The notes below the pieces were generated by a model. It was not told where the DNA came from. It made no database searches and was given only the letters and a program-made list of their open reading frames with translations. Below are positions 1 to 7,616 of a stretch of 16,150 nucleotides of DNA, in pieces. Each line of letters begins with the position of its first letter. Position 1 is the stretch's first letter. The stretch is taken from positions 1-16,150 of the forward strand of contig JAOZLU010000098.1 of assembly GCA_029934695.1 (NCBI GenBank), written 5' to 3'. This stretch comes from Desulfobacterales bacterium (GTDB lineage Bacteria > Desulfobacterota > Desulfobacteria > Desulfobacterales > 4be13). The translations under genes and the position numbers were made by a program.

Positions 1-51
1 ATAACGTCGCAATTTCAGGCATATGCGTAGCGTCACAATTTGATACCATAA

Positions 52-294
52 CAGATCATTGTCAGCGAATCAAGAAAACTTCTCGCACTGAAGTATTTTC
101 GGGAAAAGACGCTTTCCCTGAGAAAAGCGACAGCGCTTTCAGGACTGTCCAAATGGAATTTTATCGACTATCTGGGCAAAAACAATATTCCGGTCATTGA
201 CTATGATGACGATGAAATCGTCCGAGAGTTCGAGGCAGTGGAAGAAATCATAAGAGAATTGGCATTTCCGCCATTAGTTTGTATTCAAAATTGA
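52..294 (+). pseudogene. UPF0175-family antitoxin-like protein, 5'-truncated remnant
   Basis: The reading frame is open from just after a TAA at 49-51 to the TGA at 292-294. It encodes a peptide with the UPF0175 core: a LALKYF stretch, then LRKATALSGLSKWNF and a GKNNIPVIDYDDDE segment, followed by a charged C-terminal helix. In UPF0175 proteins (about 80-90 residues, often antitoxins of type II modules) this core follows a short N-terminal strand of roughly 20 residues. That part is missing here, and the frame contains no ATG, GTG or TTG before the core. I read it as a decayed or truncated gene; expression from an ATT or ATC codon cannot be excluded. No toxin (PIN-type) gene follows: the lipoprotein gene starts 16 bases after the stop. 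Family assignment is from recognised motifs, not a search. Confidence 0.6.
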
Positions 295-310
295 AAAGGA
301 GATATCAAAA

Positions 311-3300
311 ATGTTTCGCAAAATAACTTGTATAGCCATCGTTTTGACTTTAGCGGCATTGCTCTGCATACAAGCGTGCAAGTCATCTTCATGTGTAAAA
401 AAAGACGGATCCGGAGAACAAAAACCGTGTTCTGAAGAGTTAGGGGAAAAGCTCTCATGGGCGGAGAAACTCGTATATGTTCCTCCTCTCCCGGAGTGCA
501 AAGAGAAGGATGGTGAGATATATGGCAAGATTGGGAGATTCCGGCATCGCTGGTGGCATTACTATAAGCGGGCCTTGTCTTATATGGAAGGGGGTTTTTG
601 GGATGAGGCTGAGAAAGACCTGAAGAAGGCGATTCACCAGCGAGGCGAAGATCAATGGGATGCTCGGACTTATGGGATGCATTTTATTGATTATTTTCCG
701 AACCGGGAATTAGGAATAATTCACTATTATCAAGCAAAGAATGCCTATGACCAGACAAAAAATAAGGAAGAAAGGAATCTGGCAATTGACAAAATCAAGG
801 ATGCAAGGGATGAGTTAAAGCGTTCTTTAAAGCAAGCCCCTAACGCAAAAGCATTGTTTTACCTCAAACTTGCCTACCAGGATCTGCCAGCAAATGAAAA
901 ACCTTCTCCTGTGATTACTATCTGTGATTGCGAGAAATTACAAGATGGAGAAGTGAAAAAATTATCGAATCTTTTACCTGCAAAAAATAATCCGGTGACG
1001 CTTTGTGGAAAAGTCACTGATATAAAAGGTGAATATATAAAATCTGTGTATATAAGCTCAGGAAATATCAGAGAACCTCTTTTTTTGTTGAATAGCAAAG
1101 ACGACTTGGAACGAGCAAAGGATGTACGATTTGAGAAACAGTTCTCTCTTTCACATGGTATTCACCCTATTACAATTGAAGCTGAAAGCATAACCGGCAA
1201 ATTCGCAAAAAAAGAATTGAAAATACAGATGAACACGATAGACCGTGTTGCTATGATTGATAAACAGACTTTCGATGATGGAAAAGTTGCCGTTAGCGGT
1301 TTTTTCAAAAATGAAGCCGGAATTTCTGAACTTTTTGTAAACGGGAAAGCCGTTTCCATACAACAAGGCAAAGAAGTTTATTTCAATAAAATAATAACAG
1401 ACACTGTGGTTGATAAGTCTATTGAACTGGCGGCTTATGATGATTCAAAAAATAAGATATATAATGGATACTTACATCTTTCAGATACAACTAAAAAGCC
1501 CATCCTGCTTGCCTCAGCGACTTCATCCGTCGGAAACGTACTTGTTGCTAATGGATATAATGACAACATATTTCCAAATCATCTTCAAAAAACTGATACC
1601 ACTCCGCCAAATATAGAAATCACTAATTTGGCCAATCGTGAAGAAAAATCCCAGAAATTTTTCAGGATTGAAGTGAAGGTAACAGATCATACAGATATTG
1701 AAGAACTTTTCTTTAATAAAGAGGACATTTTGAAACAGATAAATCCAGAAAGGCTGAAAGAAGTTGAAGCTGTCAAGTTTTATTGTCAAATTGATCTCAA
1801 TAAAGAAAACAGAGAGGGGCATCAACCAAACATGATCGTTGCAACTGATAGTGCAGGTAATAAATCAAGGAAAATTATATCCATCGTTCCTCCAGAAACA
1901 CAGATCGCTCAGGCCCCAGTAATCAGGCTCGGCAATTTATCGGATGGTGATAGAAAAATACCATTTACTTACACTGTGGAAGGGGAAGTGGAATTTGATA
2001 AAGAGCTTGAATTTTTAAAGATTAATAATACTATAATCCCTATTCAGGGACAGGAAGGAAATGTAATTTATTTTTCTTCCAACCTGATTGATTTAGAAAA
2101 GGAAAGAAATACGATAGAAGCTGTGGACAAAGAAGGTAACAAAACGATTCTTAATATTCTTACCAGAAATATCTCTGCTAATGAAGGAGAAATATCTCTG
2201 GAGATTGAACCTAAAGATACAAATGTTGATGTAGGGCTAAAAGAGGATGGTCTGCATATAAAAATAATGGATAACAGCAGTATCAGCTCCGTCAAAATCA
2301 ACAACAGAGAGCTTAAAAAATCTGAGAACAGGGAAGGAAAAATAGATGAAGATTATATTTACGCTGTTATTCCAATTGTTGACAGCCGGATAAATCTTGA
2401 AATCATTGACAGAGAAGGCAATAAGAGAACAGAATTTTATGATATAGGACAAAATAAAGTTAAAAAGCGCGTGGTTGTGGTCGAAGAAACTCTTTTTGTA
2501 AAGTTCAGCCCTCATAAAGTCTCAACAAGAGAGAGTCGTTTGAAGCTTTTTGTGTCTTCCTTTTTTTCACAAGAAGATGATACGAACTATCAAGAAAGAT
2601 TTCATAAGTCTTTGAGGGAGAAGCTTGATTCGATAAAACCGTTTGGCAATGATATTAGACGATTTCAAATAAGTAGCTGTAAAGATGACCGAGTGAGACA
2701 ATTGTTCGGTAATTTGTTAAAAGAGTCTCTTGCTTCAAGATTAGAACAATTATCCAAAGCGGACGACAATGTTGTGTCTGGAAGACTTATCATAGATGGA
2801 GAAATTAAAAGAGGCAATATATGGTATCCTGAATTAGGTGTCGAAAATCAATTTGGCATCTTGATTAAAGTTAGGCTAAAGGATAGACAAGAGAGTCTAT
2901 CTATGGATGCAAAAGAACTACCAAGCGTGATAGATGCTTTTATTGCTCTTATCAAAAGAACAGATGATTCTGGAAAGATAGTAACTGTTTTTCCTCTTGT
3001 TAAAGGTCCACCATCTGAAGATCAGCACAGCAATAGCGGGCCGTCTAAATATGATGAAGATATGGCATTGAAAGACTTAGCTGAATATGTGGCAAATAAA
3101 ATCAGTGTTGAGTTCCCTTTTTTGGTTGGTGAGATAACAGATGATTCTGATGTTGGAGATGGGAAAATTGTCACCGATATTAAAAATCCGAAACTCAAAA
3201 TCCATTACCCAATTTTAGCTTATAAACCAGAAGGGAACTCCATGATAGGTGCTTCGATAATAGAAAAATCCCATCGAAAATCAAAAGCCCAGATTCTTAA

Positions 3301-3358
3301 TCTTGAAAATCATGGAAGATATGTTCCTGCTAAAGGTGATAAGGTGATAACTGAATAA
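311..3358 (+). CDS. Large lipoprotein with TPR-like helices, Ig-like repeats and a FlgT/CsgG-like C-terminus
   Basis: The gene encodes 1015 residues, with an AAAAGGAG ribosome site 8 bases before the ATG. Residues 1-22 are a signal peptide ending in a lipobox (I20-Q-A-C23), so Cys23 is probably lipidated. Lys at +2 favours the outer membrane if E. coli-type sorting applies. Residues about 82-192 are helical and TPR-like (RALSYMEGGFWDEAEKDLKKA pattern). Residues about 200-780 look like a chain of beta-sandwich, Ig/cadherin-like modules with recurring DxxGNK-type turns. The last 200 residues resemble the TolB/CsgG/FlgT assembly-protein style: an LKLFVSSFF strand, a long amphipathic stretch, and a final small barrel ending in PAKGDKVITE. 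The role is unknown; a periplasmic scaffold or envelope assembly factor is an inference. The gene is AT-rich compared with the region after 4.9 kb. It is convergent with the next gene, 19 bases apart, and no clear terminator lies between them. Confidence 0.85.
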   Translation: MFRKITCIAIVLTLAALLCIQACKSSSCVKKDGSGEQKPCSEELGEKLSWAEKLVYVPPLPECKEKDGEIYGKIGRFRHRWWHYYKRALSYMEGGFWDEAEKDLKKAIHQRGEDQWDARTYGMHFIDYFPNRELGIIHYYQAKNAYDQTKNKEERNLAIDKIKDARDELKRSLKQAPNAKALFYLKLAYQDLPANEKPSPVITICDCEKLQDGEVKKLSNLLPAKNNPVTLCGKVTDIKGEYIKSVYISSGNIREPLFLLNSKDDLERAKDVRFEKQFSLSHGIHPITIEAESITGKFAKKELKIQMNTIDRVAMIDKQTFDDGKVAVSGFFKNEAGISELFVNGKAVSIQQGKEVYFNKIITDTVVDKSIELAAYDDSKNKIYNGYLHLSDTTKKPILLASATSSVGNVLVANGYNDNIFPNHLQKTDTTPPNIEITNLANREEKSQKFFRIEVKVTDHTDIEELFFNKEDILKQINPERLKEVEAVKFYCQIDLNKENREGHQPNMIVATDSAGNKSRKIISIVPPETQIAQAPVIRLGNLSDGDRKIPFTYTVEGEVEFDKELEFLKINNTIIPIQGQEGNVIYFSSNLIDLEKERNTIEAVDKEGNKTILNILTRNISANEGEISLEIEPKDTNVDVGLKEDGLHIKIMDNSSISSVKINNRELKKSENREGKIDEDYIYAVIPIVDSRINLEIIDREGNKRTEFYDIGQNKVKKRVVVVEETLFVKFSPHKVSTRESRLKLFVSSFFSQEDDTNYQERFHKSLREKLDSIKPFGNDIRRFQISSCKDDRVRQLFGNLLKESLASRLEQLSKADDNVVSGRLIIDGEIKRGNIWYPELGVENQFGILIKVRLKDRQESLSMDAKELPSVIDAFIALIKRTDDSGKIVTVFPLVKGPPSEDQHSNSGPSKYDEDMALKDLAEYVANKISVEFPFLVGEITDDSDVGDGKIVTDIKNPKLKIHYPILAYKPEGNSMIGASIIEKSHRKSKAQILNLENHGRYVPAKGDKVITE

Positions 3359-3377
3359 TGAATGGCGATATCTGCTT

Positions 3378-4643
3378 TTACCTTGAACACGGCAAACAAC
3401 TTATGATATTTCTATCCATTAAATTAATCTTTATTACATTGGAAAATTCTCCTTTTTCTACAATCCCATCAAGCTTAAAATCTGTTTTCTCCGTAGGTAA
3501 AAAATAATAGCTATTTTTGTTAAACGAAAATTTTTTTTCTTTAAAATAACCATAATAAGGCGTTTTCTCCCCGCCTTTCTGCCTAATTATTATACCATCC
3601 TCGCAATGATCAATTTTCCATATAAATTTAGTGGGACTATTTTTTAACGAACATATCCACTTACCTAACAAGGATGATACAGCTAGCGTGTTATGTATTT
3701 CAATGGTATCGTAGGGATCTGAGGGCGTATCTTTGTTATAATTTATTTTATTACTTTTGTGCCAACAATCGTTATCAACAATATCAACACGTTTGCAAAA
3801 CCTATCAAAGCCTATTTCACACAATGTACACAATGTTCCCTCAGAAAGAATAGGAAAATCAGAATCTCGAACAAATAATAATTCAGGATCATATGTGATA
3901 AGAAGTTCTGTATTTTTCTTTTTTATAAAAAATGGGTATTCAAATTCAAATTCAAACTCAAATTGAGCCGAAGATAGAACAAATTTTCCATTCTCATCTG
4001 TCTTGGTTGAAGCTATCACTTTATCTTCTTCTTTTATCAATTTTATTTCTGCTATGTGCTTTTCACCTTTAAAATCAATTCTACCAATGATTGTATGATA
4101 GTAAACAACAATAGGTATTATAAAATAAATTATACCCATAATCATTATAAACAGTTGAATTATGCGACGATGCTTGTCCCACCAATTTTTGATGGATTCC
4201 TTTCCATATCGGAAGAATATAAAACCGAGTAAAAATGCGATTAATGTTGTTACACTTCCTAACCAGTTAAAGTAGTATTCAGATCGGGGGTGAATATAAA
4301 TTGGAAGAACAATTATTATCAACACACTTGATGAAACTATTGGTTCAAGTATTATGCGCCTCCACCACGAAATCGTGACTTCTTTTTTTAAGTCCTCCGA
4401 TTTTGAAAAAATATAAAAAATCAAGGTGGAGACAAGGGCCATTATACTTACTGTGCTTGCAATAATGCTAAACCATTCTGGCTTAATGACTAATGAGGAA
4501 AAGAATACGATGCTCGGAATTCCCATTGCCATCCACAGGCTCATTTGTTTGCCTTCATTTTTGTCAGGCATTTGTTTGTCTTCAGGCATTTGTTTGCCTT
4601 CATTTTTGTCAGGCATTTGTTTGTCTTCATTTTTGTCAGGCAT
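3378..4643 (-). CDS. Five-helix membrane protein with N-terminal MPDKNE repeats and a carboxypeptidase-regulatory-like domain
   Basis: I place the start at the ATG at 4641-4643 (421 residues) because GGTGG lies 6-10 bases upstream on the minus strand. The frame runs further to a TTG at 4766, but residues coded there come from what looks like a dispersed repeat (4697-4722) and have no ribosome site. Residues 1-33 are a hydrophilic tail built from MPDKNE(D/G)KQ units. Hydrophobic segments follow at about 36-53, 58-79, 97-117, 125-144 and 161-182, each pair joined by basic loops. After the last helix comes a beta module with a STKTDENGKF turn, typical of carboxypeptidase-regulatory or SpaA-like folds, then a FEFEFEFEY run. 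A cysteine cluster follows (C272, C275, C283, C293 next to W-H), possibly disulfide-bonded or metal-binding. I do not recognise a named family. The gene is AT-rich like its convergent neighbour and unlike the barrel gene behind it. Confidence 0.7.
   Translation of the reverse strand: MPDKNEDKQMPDKNEGKQMPEDKQMPDKNEGKQMSLWMAMGIPSIVFFSSLVIKPEWFSIIASTVSIMALVSTLIFYIFSKSEDLKKEVTISWWRRIILEPIVSSSVLIIIVLPIYIHPRSEYYFNWLGSVTTLIAFLLGFIFFRYGKESIKNWWDKHRRIIQLFIMIMGIIYFIIPIVVYYHTIIGRIDFKGEKHIAEIKLIKEEDKVIASTKTDENGKFVLSSAQFEFEFEFEYPFFIKKKNTELLITYDPELLFVRDSDFPILSEGTLCTLCEIGFDRFCKRVDIVDNDCWHKSNKINYNKDTPSDPYDTIEIHNTLAVSSLLGKWICSLKNSPTKFIWKIDHCEDGIIIRQKGGEKTPYYGYFKEKKFSFNKNSYYFLPTEKTDFKLDGIVEKGEFSNVIKINLMDRNIISCLPCSR
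3938..3964 (+). repeat. Hexanucleotide repeat ATTCAA inside the membrane-protein gene
   Basis: Four near-perfect six-base units (ATTCAA, the last one ACTCAA) run in tandem. Read on the minus strand they encode alternating Phe-Glu (FEFEFEFE). Because the unit is a multiple of three, slippage would change length without shifting frame. Confidence 0.8.
4545..4643 (-). repeat. In-frame 27-bp tandem repeat at the N-terminus of the membrane protein
   Basis: Three 27-bp units and one shortened 18-bp unit lie head to tail and encode MPDKNEDKQ, MPDKNEGKQ, MPEDKQ and MPDKNEGKQ. Every unit begins with an in-frame ATG, so gain or loss of units keeps the frame and moves the available start codon. The plus-strand unit reads as variants of TTTGTCAGGCATTTGTTTG. 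Confidence 0.9.
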
Positions 4644-4696
4644 TTTTATCCACCATGCTTTTAAAAATCTATTTATTGGCATACATTTGAATTTTT

Positions 4697-4722
4697 GGAT
4701 TCCCGCGTCCACAAGAATGACC
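4697..4722. repeat. Degenerate dispersed repeat of the ATTCCCGC...GGAATGAC type
   Basis: GGATTCCCGCG followed by AAGAATGAC resembles the widely scattered hairpin repeat that normally reads ATTCCCGC, a few bases, then GCGGGAATGAC. Here the right arm is degraded, so no stable hairpin remains. It is the reason I do not accept the upstream starts of the membrane-protein gene. Confidence 0.35.
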
Positions 4723-4778
4723 AAAATCAAGATTTCATATTTATAGGGCATGGCAGGAGATGTCAATCATTTTGTATG

Positions 4779-4810
4779 TTGACACTTTTAAAAAACCATG
4801 ATAGTTAAAT
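4779..4810 (+). promoter_or_regulatory. Candidate promoter for the outer-membrane beta-barrel gene
   Basis: A perfect TTGACA (4779-4784) lies 100 bases before the first hairpin and gene start. The -10 is weak: TAGTTA at a 17-base spacing, or TTAAAT at a 20-base spacing. The position between divergent genes supports it, but the poor -10 keeps confidence low. Confidence 0.3.
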
Positions 4811-4864
4811 GAAGCATTAGGAAATCAGAAATAATCAACGCATTCAAGCAATTCATCAACAACC

Positions 4865-4889
4865 GGACAGATTAAAAAACGATCTGTCC
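4865..4889 (+). promoter_or_regulatory. Perfect 8-bp hairpin just upstream of the barrel gene's ribosome site
   Basis: GGACAGAT (4865-4872) and ATCTGTCC (4882-4889) pair perfectly around a nine-base A-rich loop. The stem ends eight bases before the AAGG ribosome site of the gene at 4910. It could stabilise the 5' end of the mRNA, serve as a protein-binding operator, or act on translation. No T-run follows, so it is not a standard terminator. Confidence 0.5.
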
Positions 4890-4909
4890 AAAAGAGAAAG
4901 GTCTGATTA

Positions 4910-6316
4910 ATGAAACAACACATCCATCCAATTTGCAAGTTCACTGTATCTGTTTTCTGTTCTCTCTTCATAATTTTCACCAGTTATCCGAATCCCTGCT
5001 TTGCCGAGACCCGCAGAATCGAAATCCCCTCATCCCCCAACCCGGTCGGTTCAGGAGCCAGGGCCCTCGGCATGGGCGGCGCGTTCATCGCGGTGGCGGA
5101 CGACGCTACCGCTGCCTCATGGAACCCGGCCGGGCTTCTCCAGTTGGACCTGCCTGAAATATCGGTGGTACTCGACGGATTTCATCGCATAGAAGATAAC
5201 ACATTCGGGAACCAGCCGGACAATGCCTCTGGTCCCCAGACTGTCTCCAAGGCGGGTATCAATTATCTCAGCGCAACATACCCGTTCAGCCTGTGGGGCC
5301 GGAACATGAACTTTTCCCTGAACTACCAGCATCTTTACGATTTCACCCAGAAATGGAATATTCCGCTTGAATTTGAAGAAGAATATGAGTCAGAACGGCG
5401 GACTGAGGATCACCAGCAGGAGGGGAGGCTCTCTGCTCTGGGTATTGCTTATGCTGTTCAGGTGAATCTGAACCTCTCCTTCGGGTTCACTTTGAATATA
5501 TGGGATAATGACCTGACCGGAAACGAATGGGAGCAAAAGGCATATTCATACGGCTCCCTGACTGTGAAACCACCTGACGGGAATGGCGACCGTGCCGGGG
5601 AATCTTATGCAAAGGAACTCAAACTGCCGTTTGGGATTTCCAGCGTTGACAAATATTCATTCAGCGGGATTAACGCAAATTTCGGCATCTTATGGGAGAA
5701 GTATTATCAGAAAGGCAAAAAACTCTCCATCGGCGCAGTGTTCAAGATGCCCTTTACTGCGGATTTGGAGCATGAAGCATCATCATGCTCGCTTAATCCG
5801 GGTGATAGTGAACCGAATTGCCCGCATCCTTCCGAAGAGAGTGCGAGCCTGAAAATGCCCATGTCCTACGGCATCGGCGTTGCCTACAGATTCTGCGATG
5901 AATTTATCGCTTCCCTGGACCTTTACAGAACCGAATGGGACGACTGTATCCTCACAGACACAAATTTCAAAGGAGAGAGAAAGAGCAGATCACCCATCAC
6001 CGGCAAGGAGCCTGATGACGTTGATCCCACGCATCAGATACGGGCAGGACTCGAATATCTGATCATCGGCTCAGAATATATCTTCCCCCTGCGTATGGGA
6101 GCCTTTTACGATCCCGCACCAGCCGAAGGAAGCCCTGATGATTTCTTCGGCTTCAGCATCGGCTCCGGTATCGGAGACGGGGAATGCTTCGCCTTTGACA
6201 TTGCGTATCAGTATCGCTTTGGAAACGATGTCAGAAAGTTCATGCTGGATAACCTTGACTTCTCCCAGGATGTAAAGGAACACACAGTTTATGCGTCCGT
6301 TATCATATATTTTTAA
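4910..6316 (+). CDS. Outer-membrane beta-barrel protein of the FadL/OMPP1/PorV type
   Basis: The gene encodes 468 residues. A signal peptide covers residues 1-32, with a likely cut after C-F-A32. Residues 49-76 hold the hallmark of this superfamily: GARALGMGGAF, then AVADDATAA and WNPAGL. The rest is amphipathic beta-strand with aromatic girdles, and the protein ends in the strand HTVYASVIIYF with a terminal Phe, the usual BAM-complex signal. FadL/TodX relatives import hydrophobic compounds; PorV relatives serve secretion or as structural barrels. I cannot tell which applies, and no classical FadL hatch motif is evident beyond the N-terminus. The ribosome site (AGAAAGG) follows an 8-bp hairpin. 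Base composition rises sharply here relative to the preceding genes. The last bases of the gene and about 28 bases beyond it recur at 11408-11456. Confidence 0.85.
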   Translation: MKQHIHPICKFTVSVFCSLFIIFTSYPNPCFAETRRIEIPSSPNPVGSGARALGMGGAFIAVADDATAASWNPAGLLQLDLPEISVVLDGFHRIEDNTFGNQPDNASGPQTVSKAGINYLSATYPFSLWGRNMNFSLNYQHLYDFTQKWNIPLEFEEEYESERRTEDHQQEGRLSALGIAYAVQVNLNLSFGFTLNIWDNDLTGNEWEQKAYSYGSLTVKPPDGNGDRAGESYAKELKLPFGISSVDKYSFSGINANFGILWEKYYQKGKKLSIGAVFKMPFTADLEHEASSCSLNPGDSEPNCPHPSEESASLKMPMSYGIGVAYRFCDEFIASLDLYRTEWDDCILTDTNFKGERKSRSPITGKEPDDVDPTHQIRAGLEYLIIGSEYIFPLRMGAFYDPAPAEGSPDDFFGFSIGSGIGDGECFAFDIAYQYRFGNDVRKFMLDNLDFSQDVKEHTVYASVIIYF

Positions 6317-6344
6317 TTCGGTGAATTCCTCTTTGACGATCAGG
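6295..6344 (+). repeat. Left copy of a ~50-bp direct repeat (barrel gene 3' end plus downstream)
   Basis: This stretch covers the last seven codons and stop of the barrel gene and 28 non-coding bases. It matches 11408-11456 at about 43 of 50 aligned positions with one gap. The first 27 columns differ only by that gap. Confidence 0.75.
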
Positions 6345-6362
6345 GGATAGCCAAGAATAAGG

Positions 6363-6524
6363 CTGATTCTAACGCTTTTTTTGTGGTATCGGGAAATATG
6401 ACACCGGATCAGAGGATGAAACGGATATCCGTCCTGGTTCGCCGGCATGTTCCGGACCGGGAAAATCCGTTTCATCCTGAAATCCGCTGTCATATTTCGG
6501 AACCACAAAATCCGTCAGAACCAG
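6363..6524. mobile_element. MITE-like element, copy 1 of 4 (162 bp)
   Basis: The left end CTGATTCTAACGC with a T-run and GTGGT, and the reverse complement of the right end CTGGTTCTGACGG with a T-run and GTGGT, form imperfect terminal inverted repeats. The interior is a long palindrome with a small second hairpin at its tip. There is no coding capacity; open frames across it are by-products of the palindrome. The element ends seven bases before the stop codon of the protease/dockerin gene. Mobility is inferred from the four copies in the window; no transposase is present. Confidence 0.75.
6396..6495. repeat. Internal palindrome of MITE copy 1
   Basis: Left arm (6396-6428) begins ATATGACACCGGATC and continues AGGATGAAACGGAT. 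The right arm (6464-6495) is its near reverse complement, ending GCTGTCATAT. The about 35 bases between arms are GC-rich and can form a smaller stem. The arms match those at 15509-15570. Confidence 0.8.
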
Positions 6525-6531
6525 TATTATT

Positions 6532-7584
6532 CTATGTTTCTGACAAAATACTGAGGATATGAATAACTTCCTCCAAGCCGATTTTTCCATCACCGTTTAT
6601 ATCGCCACTGCATATATGATCGGTGTCGAATCCTGCGAGAACCCGCAGGCTCAGAACAGCATCCCCGACATCAACAGTTCCGCTGCCGTCAAAGTCGAGA
6701 GTCGTTCCGCCGGTGACGGTTATCAGTGTGGGATCGGATACTGTCACCAGTCCATCCGTGTTCCTCGCGTAAAAGATGATTCTGTACTCCCCGTTGCAGG
6801 CAAAGTTTTCATAAGAGCCAGTAAAGATACCGTCGAGAACATTCTCGGTATCCTCATCAGTAAGATCAACAGTCGGGAGCCTTACCTCCGGGGCTTCAAG
6901 GTCTTCAACCACGTCCGGCGGTCTGTAATTGGGCGGTTCTATCACCGCCCATATATCAGTCCGGGCTGAATGATCCGGGAGGGTCACATTCAGTTCCACC
7001 GAGGTGTCTGCACTGATAGCGAGGCTTTCCGTCTGCTCCTGAATCTCCGGGTACAGAGACGCAATCCCGAAGTCGCCCACCAAGTAGTCCTCACAGAGCG
7101 GGGCTTCCCGGGGTGCTATTTTCGGCATCATCCGGTTGTAAGGTGTCCCGCAGGCTGTCAGTTGATCTCTGGCCGAACTGAAACTTTCACAGAAGGTTTT
7201 CCCGCTGTAGAGCTTATCCATGAAAAACTGGGTGAAGGAGATTCGGCCATTCCGCCCTATATATGCATCCTTCTCATCAGTGCAGGTGATGATCATACGG
7301 TCGGAAGCGGCTGCTGACAGACTGTCCGAAATCTCAGAACTGGCTTCTTTCAGAACGTCTGCAAAGCTGCCTGACTTGCAGGCTTCCATCAGGACGATCA
7401 CATCTCTGCCAGTATTCTTCTGAAAAGTTGAAAGCGAAGCATTCAGTTGTTCCGCTGAGATAATCTCACACGGAAAAACTTGAAAAGTGAGCATTCCACC
7501 GTGGTTAATCAGAACCAGGTAAAGCGGCCCCGTGCTGGACTGATCCGCTGCCCAGGGTGGTGCTGCGCTTGACTCTGGGCTGGT
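6532..7584 (-). pseudogene. C13/caspase-like cysteine protease with C-terminal dockerin, 5'-truncated
   Basis: The frame is open from just after a TAA at 7585-7587 to the stop at 6532-6534. The first ATG is at 7494, but the protease-like sequence clearly starts earlier: the codons before it read LYLVLINHGG, and His (7501-7503) plus Cys in LMEACKSGSF (7378-7380) form the His-Cys pair of legumain/caspase-like (clan CD) proteases. The two lie 41 residues apart, the same spacing as His148 and Cys189 of human legumain. A middle beta region with an EYRIIFYARN strand follows, then a type I dockerin with two calcium loops (DFDGSGTVD and DINGDGKIG). The N-terminal part of the protease fold and any signal peptide are absent: homology stops at the edge of the ATPase duplication (7551-7584), and no ATG, GTG or TTG precedes the His. 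I therefore call it a truncated gene, perhaps inactive. Confidence 0.7.
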
Positions 7585-7607
7585 TTATCCAAGCCCTTTG
7601 GGGTAAA
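7551..7607. repeat. Boundary repeat, copy 1
   Basis: CCCAGGGTG, then GCTGCGCTTGACTCTGGG and CTGGTTTATCCAAGCCC mark the left edge of the duplication. CCCAG and CTGGG can pair around the GCGC-rich middle. The same motif is at 9223 and, weaker, at 10896. It falls where the protease gene loses its 5' half. Confidence 0.75.
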
Positions 7608-7616
7608 TTTATAACG

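Noticed and set aside
3338..3382. AAGGT/ACCTT pairing between the convergent genes as a shared terminator
   Set aside because: Five base pairs across a 35-base loop with no T-run is no better than chance.
6071..6508. Open frame of 145 codons on the minus strand over the barrel gene end and MITE copy 1
   Set aside because: Peptides such as FRMKRIFP and YDSGFQDE derive from the palindromic repeat; the same peptides arise at 15381-15614. Not a gene.
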